From Agroathelia rolfsii (Eukaryota; Basidiomycota; Agaricomycetes; Amylocorticiales; Amylocorticiaceae), in assembly GCA_018343915.1 (NCBI GenBank), contig JABRWF010000004.1:62001-126000 (forward strand): a stretch of DNA of 64,000 bases, in the 5' to 3' direction. Every line of letters starts with the position of its first letter. The first letter of the stretch is position 1. The position numbers and the translations under genes are program-made. Below, one piece after another: positions 21,701 to 36,505 of this stretch. The notes under the pieces are model-generated. The model worked only from the letters and a program-made list of their open reading frames with translations, searched no databases and was not told the DNA's origin.

Positions 21701-22397
21701 TGTCAATGTCTCAAAACAATATTGTTCAATAACGGTTATAGAAATGCGGATTATGCAATGAAATGGACGGTGCTATCATTCGATGCTATCAATGCCCTCA
21801 GCAATTCCATGTGTGTTGTGCATGGGATCATGGTTTTAGGTTTGGTTTCGAGATCCATCCGGTTAGCAAACGCTGCTTCAATGCCACTACTGCGCTTGCT
21901 CATCACAATCTTTAGGTCAGGAGCAGTCGCCGGGATACTGCGATATTGACTACATTCCGCGGAGAAACTGGAGTTATGTCTGCTGTTGTATTTTGCCGTG
22001 AACACGATCTACAACAACGCGATATATACGACATATGCGCGCTAGATAGCAATTTAGGACAGGTATGTGTCTATCCACGTTTCTCGTGGAATTCATTTCA
22101 AATAACCATGACTTATGGATGTAGACTGCATTGCAACATTATTGTTCTATATATAAGCAAGCGCCAGTTGAAGAAGCTCATGCCTTACTACGCAAGGCAA
22201 GGCGACTCGACGAAGTGCTGTCGCTCCCCCAGCCCCTAGAAAAATCATGTGATCTAGATGACGTTTGTTGTTACAAATGCCGCACGGCATATTCTCCTTA
22301 TTTCTATAAGTTCCCAGGCATGTGGATGTGCCATGCATGTCACTTTAGGATGGGCATTCCAAAGGGAAATTGGGACGGATCAGAGAGGGAATTATAA
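18717..22397 (+). CDS. SNT2: Snt2-type chromatin regulator (BAH, PHD, SANT, GATA-like finger, PHD, extended PHD)
   Basis: Snt2 is a histone reader and putative E3 ligase of the fungal Snt2C/Rpd3-type complex, which regulates stress-response genes and, in some fungi, development and virulence. Many exons; the first intron is 18781-18837, joining VKIN to DHVYCSPTW. Domain order: BAH domain (VRDGTPYSVARIMEF; VRLAWYYRPSDV; CYVMHRDKI; FYFTRLFDPYIKKEF), first PHD (CSTCSEWCA..., VQCDRCKNFFHMACVQPP, WTCAPC), SANT (WTADEIGRFEDAIQIHG, VRFYGHWK), GATA-like finger (CGACSRHDSGIWWRAP...CDACGDNWRKY), second PHD (CMACHKSGSTKEVLKC...WLCDIC), then an extended PHD (YDCLLCPRAKGF..., GWVHLLCSVFVPEVTF, CGLCNEMDGAIIRCYQC) with a final Cys4 motif (CCYKC...CHAC). 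Start ATG at 18717, stop at 22395. The intermediate exons at 19900-20430 are less certain. Confidence 0.88.
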
Positions 22398-22536
22398 CGA
22401 TGTACATAATTCCGGGATTTAATATTATTAGTAACATGCGTGGATGAGTTGAAGTTGATAAATATGCGAGTGTACAATCGAGAATTAGAATAACAGATGA
22501 AGAATCCAACAGTATCACAGATAATTAAAGATGTCC

Positions 22537-25500
22537 CTAGCACTTGATTCTCTTGTAGAACAAAATATAAGCATGATTTGTCTGAAAAGATAATATCCAA
22601 TGATAGTATTAGCGAAATGATTAAGTAAGAAACAGAAAAAAAAACATACAACTACTTGACTTGAGCTCAATTCGTCGATTGCGCTATCATTACAAATATA
22701 CCATTGACCTCGGGACACAACGTGGGCCGTATCTATACCACGTTAGATCATAGAGCGTCCTCAGTATACAGCACACTCACAATGGCCTTGTTGCGTATCT
22801 TGACTGTGGTGATTTGCGACTCCATATAGGTCGTAGCGGTAAGGCGGGGCTTGAACTCGTGGATCATCTGCAGACATAGGACGACCCTCATTAAGTTGCA
22901 TTTTATCTGCGCCGGCAGGCAATGGAGGCGGCATATAATCCGTAAGGTCCAAACCCTTCAATGGGAAATCAACGAGTGTCTTGACTTTGTCGGAGAACTC
23001 TCGAGTGACCGAGCCAGGAGTAAAAGAGAACCGCTTCAAGTGTATCAACAACACAGGCGGTAGCCGTGAGAGTGACAATTGCTTGGTCGCGCGACGTAAA
23101 GCCTTGCATTTGGGACAATGCCTAAAGCGGACTGAATCAATACGCTAAATACGCTTCAAAGAAAAATATATACCAAGACTCTTCCTTTTCCATCACTTCT
23201 TTCTTTACAAATAAATCCAAGCATTCCTTAAGTGAAGCTGACCTTTTATGCTCCGGGACTGGTAATGTCAGATACATAAAGGCGTTATACGTCGTGGAAG
23301 TCTAAAGCACGAATCAAAACAAAATATATAAATATCGGTGAATGTGCAACATACCTGATTGCACGTCAAGCACTGCATTCGATTACGGAACTGGCCCTGA
23401 AAGAAGTCGACTATGACGCTATCATTCCGCATCCGATATATTGTCCATTCTTGATCACTCGCAATAGGTTGAGGCAAACGCTCTAACTCCTCTTCTCGTT
23501 CCTTGGTTACCACATGCTCTGGCTTACGCAGCACCCGATTCAAGTCTTCATGGAGGCCATCCAGTAGGATGCTGAGGAATTCTTGTGAGTCATGCTGGTC
23601 TTTACCAGCGAATTGGCCCGCTACATGCACTATTGCTGCCTGGTGATGTCAAGGATGAGCTTTAGGGAAGATGATATCTCTGGAGTAACTTACTCGAAAT
23701 TGCCGAGGATCTAAATATCGTCTGTCCTTCGGTTGTGACTGCCACATACTCCGTAGCATATGCGCAAACGCCGTTGCTAGAGTCCCTTTGTGGCCTAACG
23801 GATTGACCATGTTAATGCTAGTCTGATATCGATTATCTAGAAAAGTCTTCAGCTTTATTGGCACAAAAAAGTACGGAACCAGCCCACCCTTGAAAAAGTT
23901 TGCAAATGGCACAGTTGCACTCAAGCACTGGAGTGTAGAACTCATGTAACAAGTATTCCCCAGGTTTTGCAAACCCGACATGCCAACGTCTACGTCACCC
24001 CAGTATGTTGGCGGATACTCTGTTTGTAGCTTTAGAGTTGATGGTGGCGGCGGCGGTACCTGCATCGGTGGTGGCGGACGGGTCTGTTGGCGTTCGAGAA
24101 CGGATGATGCAACTGCTGGTGGCGGGCGCAAAACCTGAAGTTCTGGGTATCCGATAGGCGGCCGAGGAGCATGATTTCCAAGTGCTTCTTGCGATTGATC
24201 AATATAATCGCTACGCCTCCGAGATAGTACTGGGTTGATAGAAGCAGGTGGTGGCGGGGAGACCATGTCAATTCTAGTACTAGAGTGGCTAAATGGTGTC
24301 GAAGGGTACTGGACGGGGCCATTGAATTTTGGAGTTATTCCGTTCATGTAAGGCTGCGCAATGAACTAAAAGGACTGAGAAAAACCTGAAAGTTCCAGAA
24401 CGAACAGAAGTGCATACATTCTCAGGTACTGAGGATGGCAAAGGACTGGGCGAGTGCGATATGGAGTCCCTCCACCTCGGAGCAGGTGATGACGTCTCGG
24501 AAAAGCCATTGATACCCTTGACGCCGTACGAGAGGTGCTGTGTCCTGGCCTCGGATTAGCTTATCACATAGAGATCAAAGAAGGAAAGGAAATGGTGCGT
24601 GCCTCGGTGAAGTAACATCTATTGAGTGCCTCACACTACTAGGGAAAGAAACAGGTGGTTGAGGCGTAGTATCTGCGCGAGGTCGAGAGTTTGAATGATT
24701 TGAAGAAGAGGCATGTGACATCGAAGCTAACGCAGCCGAGCTTGATGCGCTAGATGTTGTCCATTGTATACTTGGGGGTAATGGGGTAGTGTGTGGCATT
24801 GAGGTGCTCGTGAAAGCGAAATTTGCTGTCGTATTTACTTGACCATTGCTAGAAGGCTGCTGCGCGAGGACGGAGGAAGCCACCTCAAGATAATCGACAC
24901 CCACATCACGCTTCCATGCATACAGACCGCCGACAAGAAGTACCGGCATATTCTTCAAGAACTTTCGGAAGGCGTTCTCGTATATAGTCCGAGTAAGGAT
25001 TGACATATGTGAGTTAGGGGGACCAAATGTCTCCGAAGCATCATCGTAAAGAACAATCAAGTCGAACGATTCACGGGCTTGGAATAACGATAGCTCTTCC
25101 TTGGGCCCTAAGCAAAGCGCATCCTCAAGCATTTCCCCGTCAACTCTGAATGAAGAAAGCTTGTTAGTGATATCAAAATGGAATGACTCATCTGACACTA
25201 CCTCTCTCTTTCCAGGATCGAGGGTTCTAAGCACATGATTGCAGGGGCCTTAATACGCTCCTGCTGGAATTTTTCCCGCGTCCGTACATCTATCAGGAGA
25301 ACATTCAACCGAGATGTAGATGCGGAAAGATAATCACGCAGAGTCCGTGGATCAATCAGATTAGACATTGGAAGAGGATGAGAGGCAGAGCTATTGGGGG
25401 ATTTGGACGGTAAAGGAGGGGATGTAGGCAATGAGGACCATTGTGCAGAAAAAGGCTTTGTTGCTGAAGAAGGGGGATCAGGAGGCGGAAAGGAGCTGAA

Positions 25501-26593
25501 ACCAAGACCAGAAGGTTTCTTGACAATCGTGGGTGACCTTGGTGAAGTTACTGGCGATTCAGGGCGACCATTGGACAGTATACTAGGTGATATTGGCCGA
25601 CTTGGGGGCTTTGTGCCTGTTTCGGAGGGGCGTAGAGGAAATGAATTGAAAACGGATGTTGATGATGCAGGTTGGTTGTTCGAGGTGGCGCTGGTCATGG
25701 AACCGATTTGGAGATTAGTGAGTCCATCCAGTTCATCAATAGGAGGGAAATTCTGGGAGAATTCAACTTCGTCTAGCTTGGGTGATGAAGAAGTAGACGA
25801 GGTTGGGGATGGAGGGCCCAGACTTGAAGTTGGTACAAGTACATGGAGGGGCGGTGTAGGGGCGGACAAGATTGGCGTCGATGGTACAGATGACGTAGAT
25901 CGACTAGATACAGCTGGGAGAGGCGCTACAGGTGTAGTTGTACTTGATGGCTGGGATATGATTTGGGGTCTTCGTGCACTAGGTGGAGACTGGGGAACGG
26001 AAGGTAGCTTAAGATCACGGGAGAAGCGCTTTGTTGCGCTGACTTCAAGACCATTCTCTTGGAGGGCACGCATACGGTCCGCAATGCTCGTTCCTGCCGG
26101 TTTCCGCGCAGGCTCGGAATTCGCACTGATGACTTGGGTTAAGAACAGTTCTGAAGGGAGACATGAAAATGTTGAACATACTTCTGTTCCGTCTGCGTGA
26201 GTTTGGCGTCTAAGGATTGCATTCTCTCAATTAGATCAGAGCCGTCGTTCTGAATGGATTCATATGTGAGTCCAACGTGCTATGGTAATACTCGGAGCTA
26301 ACAGCGGGATCGCACACCTGGCGAAATTCAATCAAGGCCTGATGAAGCGAGCCCTTCTGACCCAATTGTTTTTGTTCTGCCTCGTACTCGGAAGATTCCA
26401 TGAACATGGTTATGAGGCTGGCTGCTTTAGTTGCACACGCCAATGCCGATCTGAGGTCTCCTGCGAGCTCTGCTTCACGAGACTTTGCTGTCTGGGTGCG
26501 CGCTACGTTGAGCAAGGTCTTGGAAGTGGCGCCGCGGGCAATTCTGTGTGCATCTTCCTTTGCTTTGTCCTTGATGGCATTTGCGGTAGTCAT
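22537..26593 (-). CDS. DOA4: Ubiquitin-specific protease with USP8-dimer, rhodanese and USP domains (Doa4/USP8-like)
   Basis: This deubiquitinase probably acts on endosomal cargo and recycles ubiquitin, as Doa4/Ubp4 and USP8 do. The ATG at 26593 begins MTTANAIKDKAKEDAHRIAR and a helical USP8-dimer/MIT-like domain. A long Ser/Pro-rich linker follows (about 25420-26080). The rhodanese domain reads LIDPRTLRDYLSAS, LNVLLIDVRTREKFQQERI, FDLIVLYDD and LVGGLYAWKRD. A second Pro-rich linker precedes the USP domain: Cys box GLQNLGNTCYMSSTLQCL, QHDSQEFLSILLDGLHEDLN, PPVLLIHLKRFSFTPG, and a His box spliced across an intron near 22790 (QQGHYTAHVVSRGQWYICND). The last exon, 22537-22581, gives TNHAYILFYKRIKC, the usual USP ending. 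It converges on SNT2, 139 bp away. Confidence 0.88.
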
Positions 26594-27292
26594 ATCATCT
26601 CGGGATCTGACGGTGGCTGGGGAATGTGAGTATGATGGGATTGGCAAGGGAAGGGAACGCACGAAAATGGGAAGATGAACCCGGAGAGGTCGATGCAGTT
26701 GTGAGACCGGGCATGAGCGTAATTGGATTGCGAATATGGTACAAAGAAAGTTGAGGAGACGGGGAAAGATGAGATGGAGGACAAAGCAAGAGAGCACTGG
26801 CGGAGGCGTCACTGAGTAAGCCGCAGCAGAGGCGGCAGGGAAAGCCACGAGGAGACGATACAGGACGGGGGGAGAGGATAGAGATGAGAGTGAGAGATGA
26901 AGAAGAATATCAGCCCAGAGGACGAGAGGACAGAGAATAATGAGGGGTGTGATAGCAGCCAGGAGTAGATCAACGTCAACAAGTAAGTGATGTTACTGTA
27001 GTATTAGGCAAGTGTAAGTGTGTTACCAAATTGTACACTCTGTTTACTTACCGCATTGATTCATCAAACTTGGTCAATATCTCTATGTATCACACCACTA
27101 CCAACACCATACAAGGGACATGGCGATATTACATTGTTATATTTATTATATACCGTACAGTAACATTGTCATTGGAGGCAGTCGTGTTGGCACGTGACAC
27201 GTAACGATCATGTGATTAGAAGATGAGACCATGCACTCACTGGTGCTGGGTAACACACCTACTGCAGCACTGGCACTGGCATCTCCTCCATA
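26594..27292. other. Divergent intergenic region
   Basis: About 700 bp between the divergent starts of the DOA4-like gene and the ADIP-domain gene. Open frames here are Ser/Pro-rich shadows. It should contain both promoters. I see no repeat. Confidence 0.4.
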
Positions 27293-29943
27293 ATGGCCTC
27301 TGCGGCGACGACACCCAGCTCCCACGCATCTGAATCCAACTCAGAATTTGGAGAGATATCATCCTCTAGTCTCCAATACATCAACGCTCAGCTTCTCTCA
27401 CACGGCTTTACCAAGGGCAAGGGCATATCTCTCGATGGCCTATCAAACGCAGACAGTGACAAGGTCGTCAAGTGCCTGCTATCCATGCTTGGCCAGCGAG
27501 TAGTGCGTAAATCACATATATACTCCCCTTTGTCTATGAAATAGACGGCATCTATCTCGTGTAGGAAGATCTTTCTAGAACAGAAGACCTAAGCACAAGA
27601 CTAAGAACACTATCCTACGAGTATGAGAGGCTCTCGTCCATGCATCAATCAGCCAAAGAAAAAGCAGCTTCCTCAGAGCGCGAGGCCAACCTTCACAAGT
27701 CCAAGTTGGCGTATGTCTCTAAATGGCGCCTCTTTCGCGTGATATTGACCCCATTCTAGTTCATGTATAAAGTCACTGCAAATCGCCGAGGATGCAAATC
27801 GACACACCACGGCTGAGCTTCAGCGATCGCGAACAGCCATACAAGGCGTTCGTGCCGCTCATCATACAGAGATCAAGAAGAAAGAAAAGGAGATCGAACG
27901 TATGGTCGAAAGATGGACGAAGCTTGCAGACTCGCAATCCAAACTAACTACTGTGTCCGCTGGTATCCGCTGCGCAAACCTCGCCGTCAGCGCAGGCTCT
28001 ACTATAGATGGAAGAAGCAGAAGCCTCTTAGATACCGCGTTGGATGATGCAGAATCTTCCCGCTCACAACTCTCTGATGAGAATTTGTATTTACGAAAGT
28101 TAGCCGTAAGCGCGTACAATGAGGCCCAAGATGTCTTGTATCGTCTAAATAATCTTTCAATTCATCAAGATCCCGAGGTAATGTTTATCTCACACTGCTA
28201 CCAGTCCCTCCAACTCATTTATCGGCTAGCCTATACCTTTCACCCTGACTGACTTATTTCCTACTGCACCAGCTGGAGCCTCCAAGGAAAAGATAATGAC
28301 TATTTTCGACTCCATTCGAGGATCCATTAGGTTGCTTTCCGAAGCAAACACTCATTTGGAACCTGGATTGACTGCCCTCAAGTCTTCTGCAAATGCCACA
28401 ATCGATGCAACTGAGATCACCAAGCTACAAGCTGTCATCCGTACCCTTCGTCGCGATCTCGGTTAAGTCCTGCGGGTATCCACTCCTTCAACCAATCACT
28501 CATGCTTCAATCAACCAGAAACAGCACGAAAAGCGGTGCCCTCCACTTCGAATCGAGGGTCCTCTGAAGGGAGTATTTCTGCCTCTAGGATGAAAGACGA
28601 CAATAGCAGTCAAATTCCTTCGAAATCACTGGAAGAGGAGATGCAGCGCACTCAACTTTCACGACATGAGCTAGAAGAAGACAACTGCCAAATGTTAGAG
28701 GAGACCACACGTCTTGAACAAGAGACGGCAAAGATTGAAGTAATGCAACCATTTCTTGCTGTATGCACATTCAGCTTCTCATATTCGCTAGGTCAAGCGT
28801 TTGAAGTTAGATGATGAGACGCACGCGTGGCAGTCCAAACAAGCGGAAATAGCTTCGGATGATCCTTCTCTTCCATCTCAGCGCACGGTAAAGCAGACCA
28901 GCTTACAAACAGCACTGTCGCAGCCTCCACGACAAAAATCTCCCCGTAAATCCCCTCAGAAAGCCAAGATAGCCGTAGGAAAAGTGGGCTCTAGCAAAAA
29001 GACCCGTACATCTCGCTCAATCAGTGGCGTACTTGGGCCTAGTCTCCCCAACCAAATCGATCCCGCCTATGAGACCGAATTGATCCAAGTGTCTTCTACT
29101 GGCGCTGGTCCCTCCAATGCATTAGCACAAAGCTTTTTACCAACAGCTTTTAGCCTGCCTCCCCCCTCACCCGAGTCTTCTTTGCCCCCTAAGCAAGGCT
29201 TTCTAGCATCACCGCCCAATGCGCATAAGGATACACCTGCCGATGCGGCTGAGAATCCATTCCTAGATGAGCCGGAATCAGTCGGAAAGACCGTCCCGTC
29301 TACGTCTGCTCCACCACTGGTCGTCCCGCCCAAGACACCGACGCACCGCTCTTTCCCTGTTGCAAAACCATTTGCACGAGGAATGACGCACGCATATTCC
29401 CCCGCTAGACCGAGCCCATTAAGCCGCATCCTCATGCTTGGCAACTCTCCCGGTAGCCCTGTTGAACTTATGGACGCCCTTGCTGAAGAGGACGAAGAAG
29501 TAGATGACGATGACGACGATCTTGTAACTGCTGATCTTCGTCTACCTCTTGTATCATCTGGGGCTCCTGGACCAGCCCTGGGAGAACTGCCCAAGCCTTC
29601 ACTTAAGGGTAAGGGCGTCGCTCCTAGAGCAGGGTTGGTACATCAGCGTACAGCACCAGTTTTCAGCGTGCCGGGTACGCGGCTGGCCGAAAAAGAAAAG
29701 GCAAATGCGAGCTCGTCACGGACGACCACTGTCACCGGTAGTCGTTCTAAAGAGAAAGAGAAAGCTATCAAGACCGGTCGTAATGTTACCCCATCAGCTC
29801 CCAGAAGCCCAAGAGCCAAGGCCGCAGTATTGGCTATGGCCAGAGCAAAGGCAATGCAGGCAAAGCTTCCAGTGAACAAAGGTGGTGGTGCTCGTAGAGT
29901 CCCAGTGGATAGTGAGGAGGCCGCGCCCATGGGGCGCAAATGA
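27293..29943 (+). CDS. Afadin/alpha-actinin-binding (ADIP/SSX2IP) domain coiled-coil protein
   Basis: The ADIP domain occurs in animal SSX2IP (centrosome/adherens junction) and in fungal septum/spindle-pole-linked proteins; a cytoskeletal or SPB role is inference. The protein starts MASAATTPSSHASES, then LQYINAQLLSHGFTKGKGI and the core DGLSNADSDKVVKCLLSMLG. After an intron it continues EDLSRTEDLSTRLRTLSYEY, then long heptad regions (KEKAASSEREANLHKSKL, TEIKKKEKEIERMVERWTKL). A further coiled coil (SLEEEMQRTQLSRHELEED) precedes a long disordered basic Pro/Ser tail with an acidic run (EEDEEVDDDDDD at about 29487-29520). The start at 27293 is the first ATG. Exons between 28180 and 28800 are approximate. 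Confidence 0.75.
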
Positions 29944-30127
29944 CGATACACCGCATACTTCCCTTGCGTGCTTGCGTCATTTTTGATCTCATCTTATCAA
30001 TGATCTTTTCGCTGTTTTCATGTATAATACCACCTCATTATATTGTACATCAATGGAAAAAAAACTGCCATTGTTAGTTTTAATCAAGAGAAAAGAGTAT
30101 CCTCCAATTTCCATACATCTCCAATCA

Positions 30128-32781
<2,654 letters not shown>

Positions 32782-33926
32782 AGGTGTATAGTAGTAAATC
32801 GAAAGGGGGCTAAGAGGCTTGTGTGCCAGTGTGGAGGCAATCCATCCGCTTTTTATAATAATGTAGTGTGTAAAGTCATGGTCCGACCGCGGGTCTCGTG
32901 CTTCAATGAGTGTGAACGCCGAGCCCGGATATAGCAAGTTGTCGCTCTCTCGAGTCTGAACAACTTACCCTCTAAGGAGATTGGATTATATGATTATCTT
33001 CTCTAGTCCTTTTTTATCCTTCCTTGCCTGAGTCATCATGTTTCAGCCAATCAGAATAAACCCCATGTTTTTAAAAACTTACCTGTGAAGATCGATTATA
33101 CTGGGCCTAGACTACGCACCGCCCCTTGTAGAGACATCACTTCTGCTAGTGGGCGCTCCCGGAACGATGCTGAACGCTCTAAGCGCTCCTTCGGGTATAC
33201 AACTCCAGGAGCCAGTAATCAATGTGCGGTATTACAGCGCAAGTCATGACGACATGTGTACAGTAACAAGGATTATGTTTGGAAATTGATAGTGTTGATT
33301 AGAGCGGTATTCAAGTGTAACACTTAGGTAACAAGTCACTAATGACTATCCTACTAAACATTATATATATACATAATCCTAGTTTCCACATTTATTTCCA
33401 GTTTCGCAGTATCAGCCCTCATCGGCCTCATCCATAGCTTACAATTGTAAATTGATGGCAAATATCTTTGAAGCAGAATGGTGCTTAATAAAGTGACCGC
33501 ATTCTTCTTAATCGAGATAGTATGCAATTGCATTTGATAGAAAATGTTCCAACACTCAAGACATTTGACTTCCTGGATTTGAGAGCAGGATATGCAATCC
33601 TCCACTTGGGAGAACTAACGTGGATCTGGAAATGCGCACATCTCATGAATCAAGACCAAATCAAAACCAGTCGATGAAATGGAAATTCAACGTCATTTCG
33701 TAACTGTGCAAAAATATTCCCAGCATGATAAAACTTGACTAATAATGGGGCGAATGATACACTTAGCGCCTTTGACCAGCACCCAATTACGGAATCGAAG
33801 GTTGGTACAAGCACTGACGTGCTACATTCATGGAGGTCCATAGCCAGCGTAATGTCATATGAGATGCTCGAGGGAATGTATAGCATACAGAATGGAGAAA
33901 TAAGTAATAATCCACCAAATAGCCGT
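32782..33926. other. Gene-free region
   Basis: About 1.1 kb between the flavoprotein start and the RPL11 3' end. Only short open frames without domain or codon support are present. I see nothing I can assign. Confidence 0.4.
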
Positions 33927-34641
33927 TTATTTCTGACATAAACAATAAGTCCTAGTCATACTGAAATGAAGCTACAGATACTTACGAGGATAATGCCATC
34001 GAAACGTTGCTTGAACCACGCCTTTGTCTCCTCCTTCTTTACTCGGTGCGAGAAACCGATGCGAGCCTTCTTCTGCTTCCTCCTTGTAACACGGGCACCC
34101 GGTCTTCCCATCACGACGTAGAAGTCCATACCAAAGATACCAATGCCGGGGTCGTATCGGGCACCAAGATCGATGTGCTCCTGGATACCAAAGCCAAAGT
34201 TGCCGGTATCGGAGAAGTTACGTTGACGCAATTCGTATTCCTTAACCTTGAGGCCACGCTCAAGAATCTCTTCAGCCTTGGGCCCACGAATTGTGACGTG
34301 CACAGCAATTTTTTCGTTACGACGAATACCAAATGTACGGACGGTGTAGCGAGCCTTCGATGTAACGGGCGTTTGGCCCGTCAATTGTTCAAGAACTTTT
34401 GATGCACGAGTGAGACGATCGCCAGATTCGCCCACAGAGATGTCTGCAAAGATTTAACGAATGCCTATAAGCCTCTATGGGGCATCAGCATTACACCAAA
34501 AATTGCTACTCACTGATGACAAGCTTGTCAACACGGAGCTCCTTCATAGGATTTGTGGGGGCGGATTTTTGTTCGGCCTACATAATAGCTGAGCCCGGTT
34601 GCTGAGAGACACAGAAAAAGTGCATATTCTCTACCGACCAT
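33927..34641 (-). CDS. RPL11: 60S ribosomal protein L11 (uL5)
   Basis: uL5 sits at the central protuberance of the 60S subunit and binds 5S rRNA with uL18. Four exons on the minus strand. The first contains only the ATG (34639-34641) and is followed by a 61-nt intron (gtcggt...tgtag). The second gives [20 protein letters not shown]; after another intron comes [80 protein letters not shown] and [20 protein letters not shown]. The last intron (33933-33985) joins FDGIIL to a one-codon end (K, stop). Each join preserves frame and the family sequence. Promoter elements lie to the right of 34641. Confidence 0.95.
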
Positions 34642-35480
34642 GGCGTCTTGAGGGCGGAGGGGTCTTGTCACTGCGCGATACGGCTAGTGGGATCGTTGGC
34701 CACAGCAGTGGCAATGTGGCTGAAACTTTATCTGAGAACTATGCTCTCTTTTCCCACGCCACCTACGTCCCAGACCTCGGGTACGATTGGCACGATATAT
34801 TCTATCTTTAAATAGAATTTCTGACGCTCTATACTATACGACATTTCATGTGGGCCCTAATCCTATATACGATACTGCCCTTTATCAATTTCGATCACTT
34901 TTAGCTTACTCGGACTTTCGCGATTTCAAGATGGTTAAGCCTGAGAGATTATCCATGTCATCATACATACTTAGCATAACTCTTTATTGAAACTCTCAAC
35001 CATGGGATGATTGACCATCATCCGCAACTCAACGATACGCTCCTTGGCCAACGTCATAACTGCCAACCAATTGTTAATACTGCTTAAGAGGGAAGTCAGC
35101 ATTAATGAAAAATCCGGGTTGTTTAGCTCCACAATTGCATCCTTGTTCATATCTTCTCACGAATAAGACTAGAAATATATCCCGAGATCTACGCCTGGTT
35201 TACCTCCGCACGTACGAGCAATCATATCAGCGTTCTGCTCCCAAAATATTATGTTCAAAATGAAATTCTATCGTGCCAGCATGAATGTGCAAAGATTTGA
35301 AACATTAGTCAGCGTAGGCACCAAGACACCGGAGCGTCCCCCAGGTTTACAAATCACCGTTCATCCTAGGCTATTTACATGTATGAAAGCAAATTTCTGC
35401 ACATAAAGAGATGGCAGTCACCAACAAAAGCTCCAATACATCCTGTAGACAGTACTATGTTCATACCACCTATTTTTTGT
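34642..35480. other. Intergenic region
   Basis: About 840 bp between the RPL11 start and the RNase H2 subunit stop. No supported gene. The RPL11 promoter should be in the left part. Confidence 0.4.
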
Positions 35481-36296
35481 CTACACACCCGTCTCTGTGG
35501 CATGCAACTTATGAGATTAGGTGAGATTATCAGCTGGAGGACAGACGTATAATGGGTGGTGTTGACATCTTACCTCCGATGCCAGAAGTGTCCATTCCCT
35601 CAATGATCGTATATATTCATCTTTGCCCTCATCAGCATGTATGTCCGGATTCCATATGGTAATGGATGAGAATCTGGACATTGGTTGCAGGACCTTGACG
35701 TGAATTTGCCCTTCCAATTGGATTACATTTGCTTCTTGCGCCATTTCAACCTCTATTGTAGATCCAATATCTTTGGCTGCTCTGGTCGTGCGTGTGACGC
35801 GACCAATGGTCGAGGCAATCTTACTTTTCTTCATGGATGGTTGCCTTCGAGATGAGTCTTGAGGTGGCAAGGGAGTAGAGCTCTGTAGCACCAGCCCAGT
35901 ATAGCCTTCTGGTAAGTAAACGCGTTTGCCGCGCATGACGCGTCCGCGAAATCTAGTAACAAAGCGTTCCAAGGTCGAACCTGTTGAAGTCAAAGATGCA
36001 TTGGGCACCACAGAGGCTACAGCGGGCACTAGAGATGATGATAGAAGGGCTGTTTCTTGATTGCCATTTTCAGCGTCCTGAGGAAACATGACCGACTCTG
36101 CTTCTTGGGGAGAAAGAGATGTATCGGTGTGTATAGGCTGACTGGTAGATTGATTCTCGGGTTCGACGTGAAAGTAAGTGCCAACGTTTGCTGGACCGGT
36201 ATAGTTAATTCGGAAGGGCATCAAGTGAGGGGAAGTTTCGTCGAGACCCTCCGCTAAGAAGGGTGCGATAGAGATGTGCACAGGATTAGAAGGCAT
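35481..36296 (-). CDS. RNH203: Ribonuclease H2 non-catalytic subunit C (Rnh203-like)
   Basis: RNase H2C/Rnh203 forms the heterotrimer with the catalytic A and the B subunits that removes ribonucleotides from DNA; it is nuclear. Two exons: 35574-36296 and 35481-35507, with a 66-nt intron (gtaaga...ataag), giving 249 aa. Family features: HLMPFRINYTGPANVGTYFH near the start, then FVTRFRGRVMRGKRVYLPEG and YTGLVLQ, the conserved barrel segment of the Ylr154-like family. The C-terminus is ITIWNPDIHADEGKDEYIRS followed by REWTLLASELHATETGV. The ATG at 36296 was chosen because upstream in-frame sequence has no other ATG. The central disordered stretch, with SRRQPSMKKSKIAS, is poorly conserved. It shares a 209-bp divergent promoter with ABP1. 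Confidence 0.85.
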
Positions 36297-36505
36297 GAGT
36301 CGAATGTTGAGCGCTTGAGTGTTGAGCTGTCGAGCAACTTTTGTGCCTTCGCGAGTCGAATCGCGACGCGACGCGACAGGTCTCGTCACACCAGCGCGTC
36401 ATGAGCACAGCCACATCACTGACGTAATCGGCCAGTGGCTGCGGAACGTATAGCAGTTACGAGCTCAGTCAGATAGATCACTTTCAGCTTCAAGCCGAGA
36501 CTGCC

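Noticed and set aside
25394..26200. 268-aa plus-strand open frame rich in Gly, Glu and Asp
   Set aside because: It is the antisense of the Ser/Pro-rich linker of the DOA4-like protease, where such shadows are expected.
29067..29594. 175-aa minus-strand Ser/Gly-rich frame
   Set aside because: Antisense of the disordered tail of the ADIP-domain gene; no independent features.
32782..33926. Possible metabolic gene cluster around the phenol hydroxylase
   Set aside because: Flanking genes are RPL11 and an ADIP coiled-coil gene; no co-located pathway genes, so no cluster is supported.
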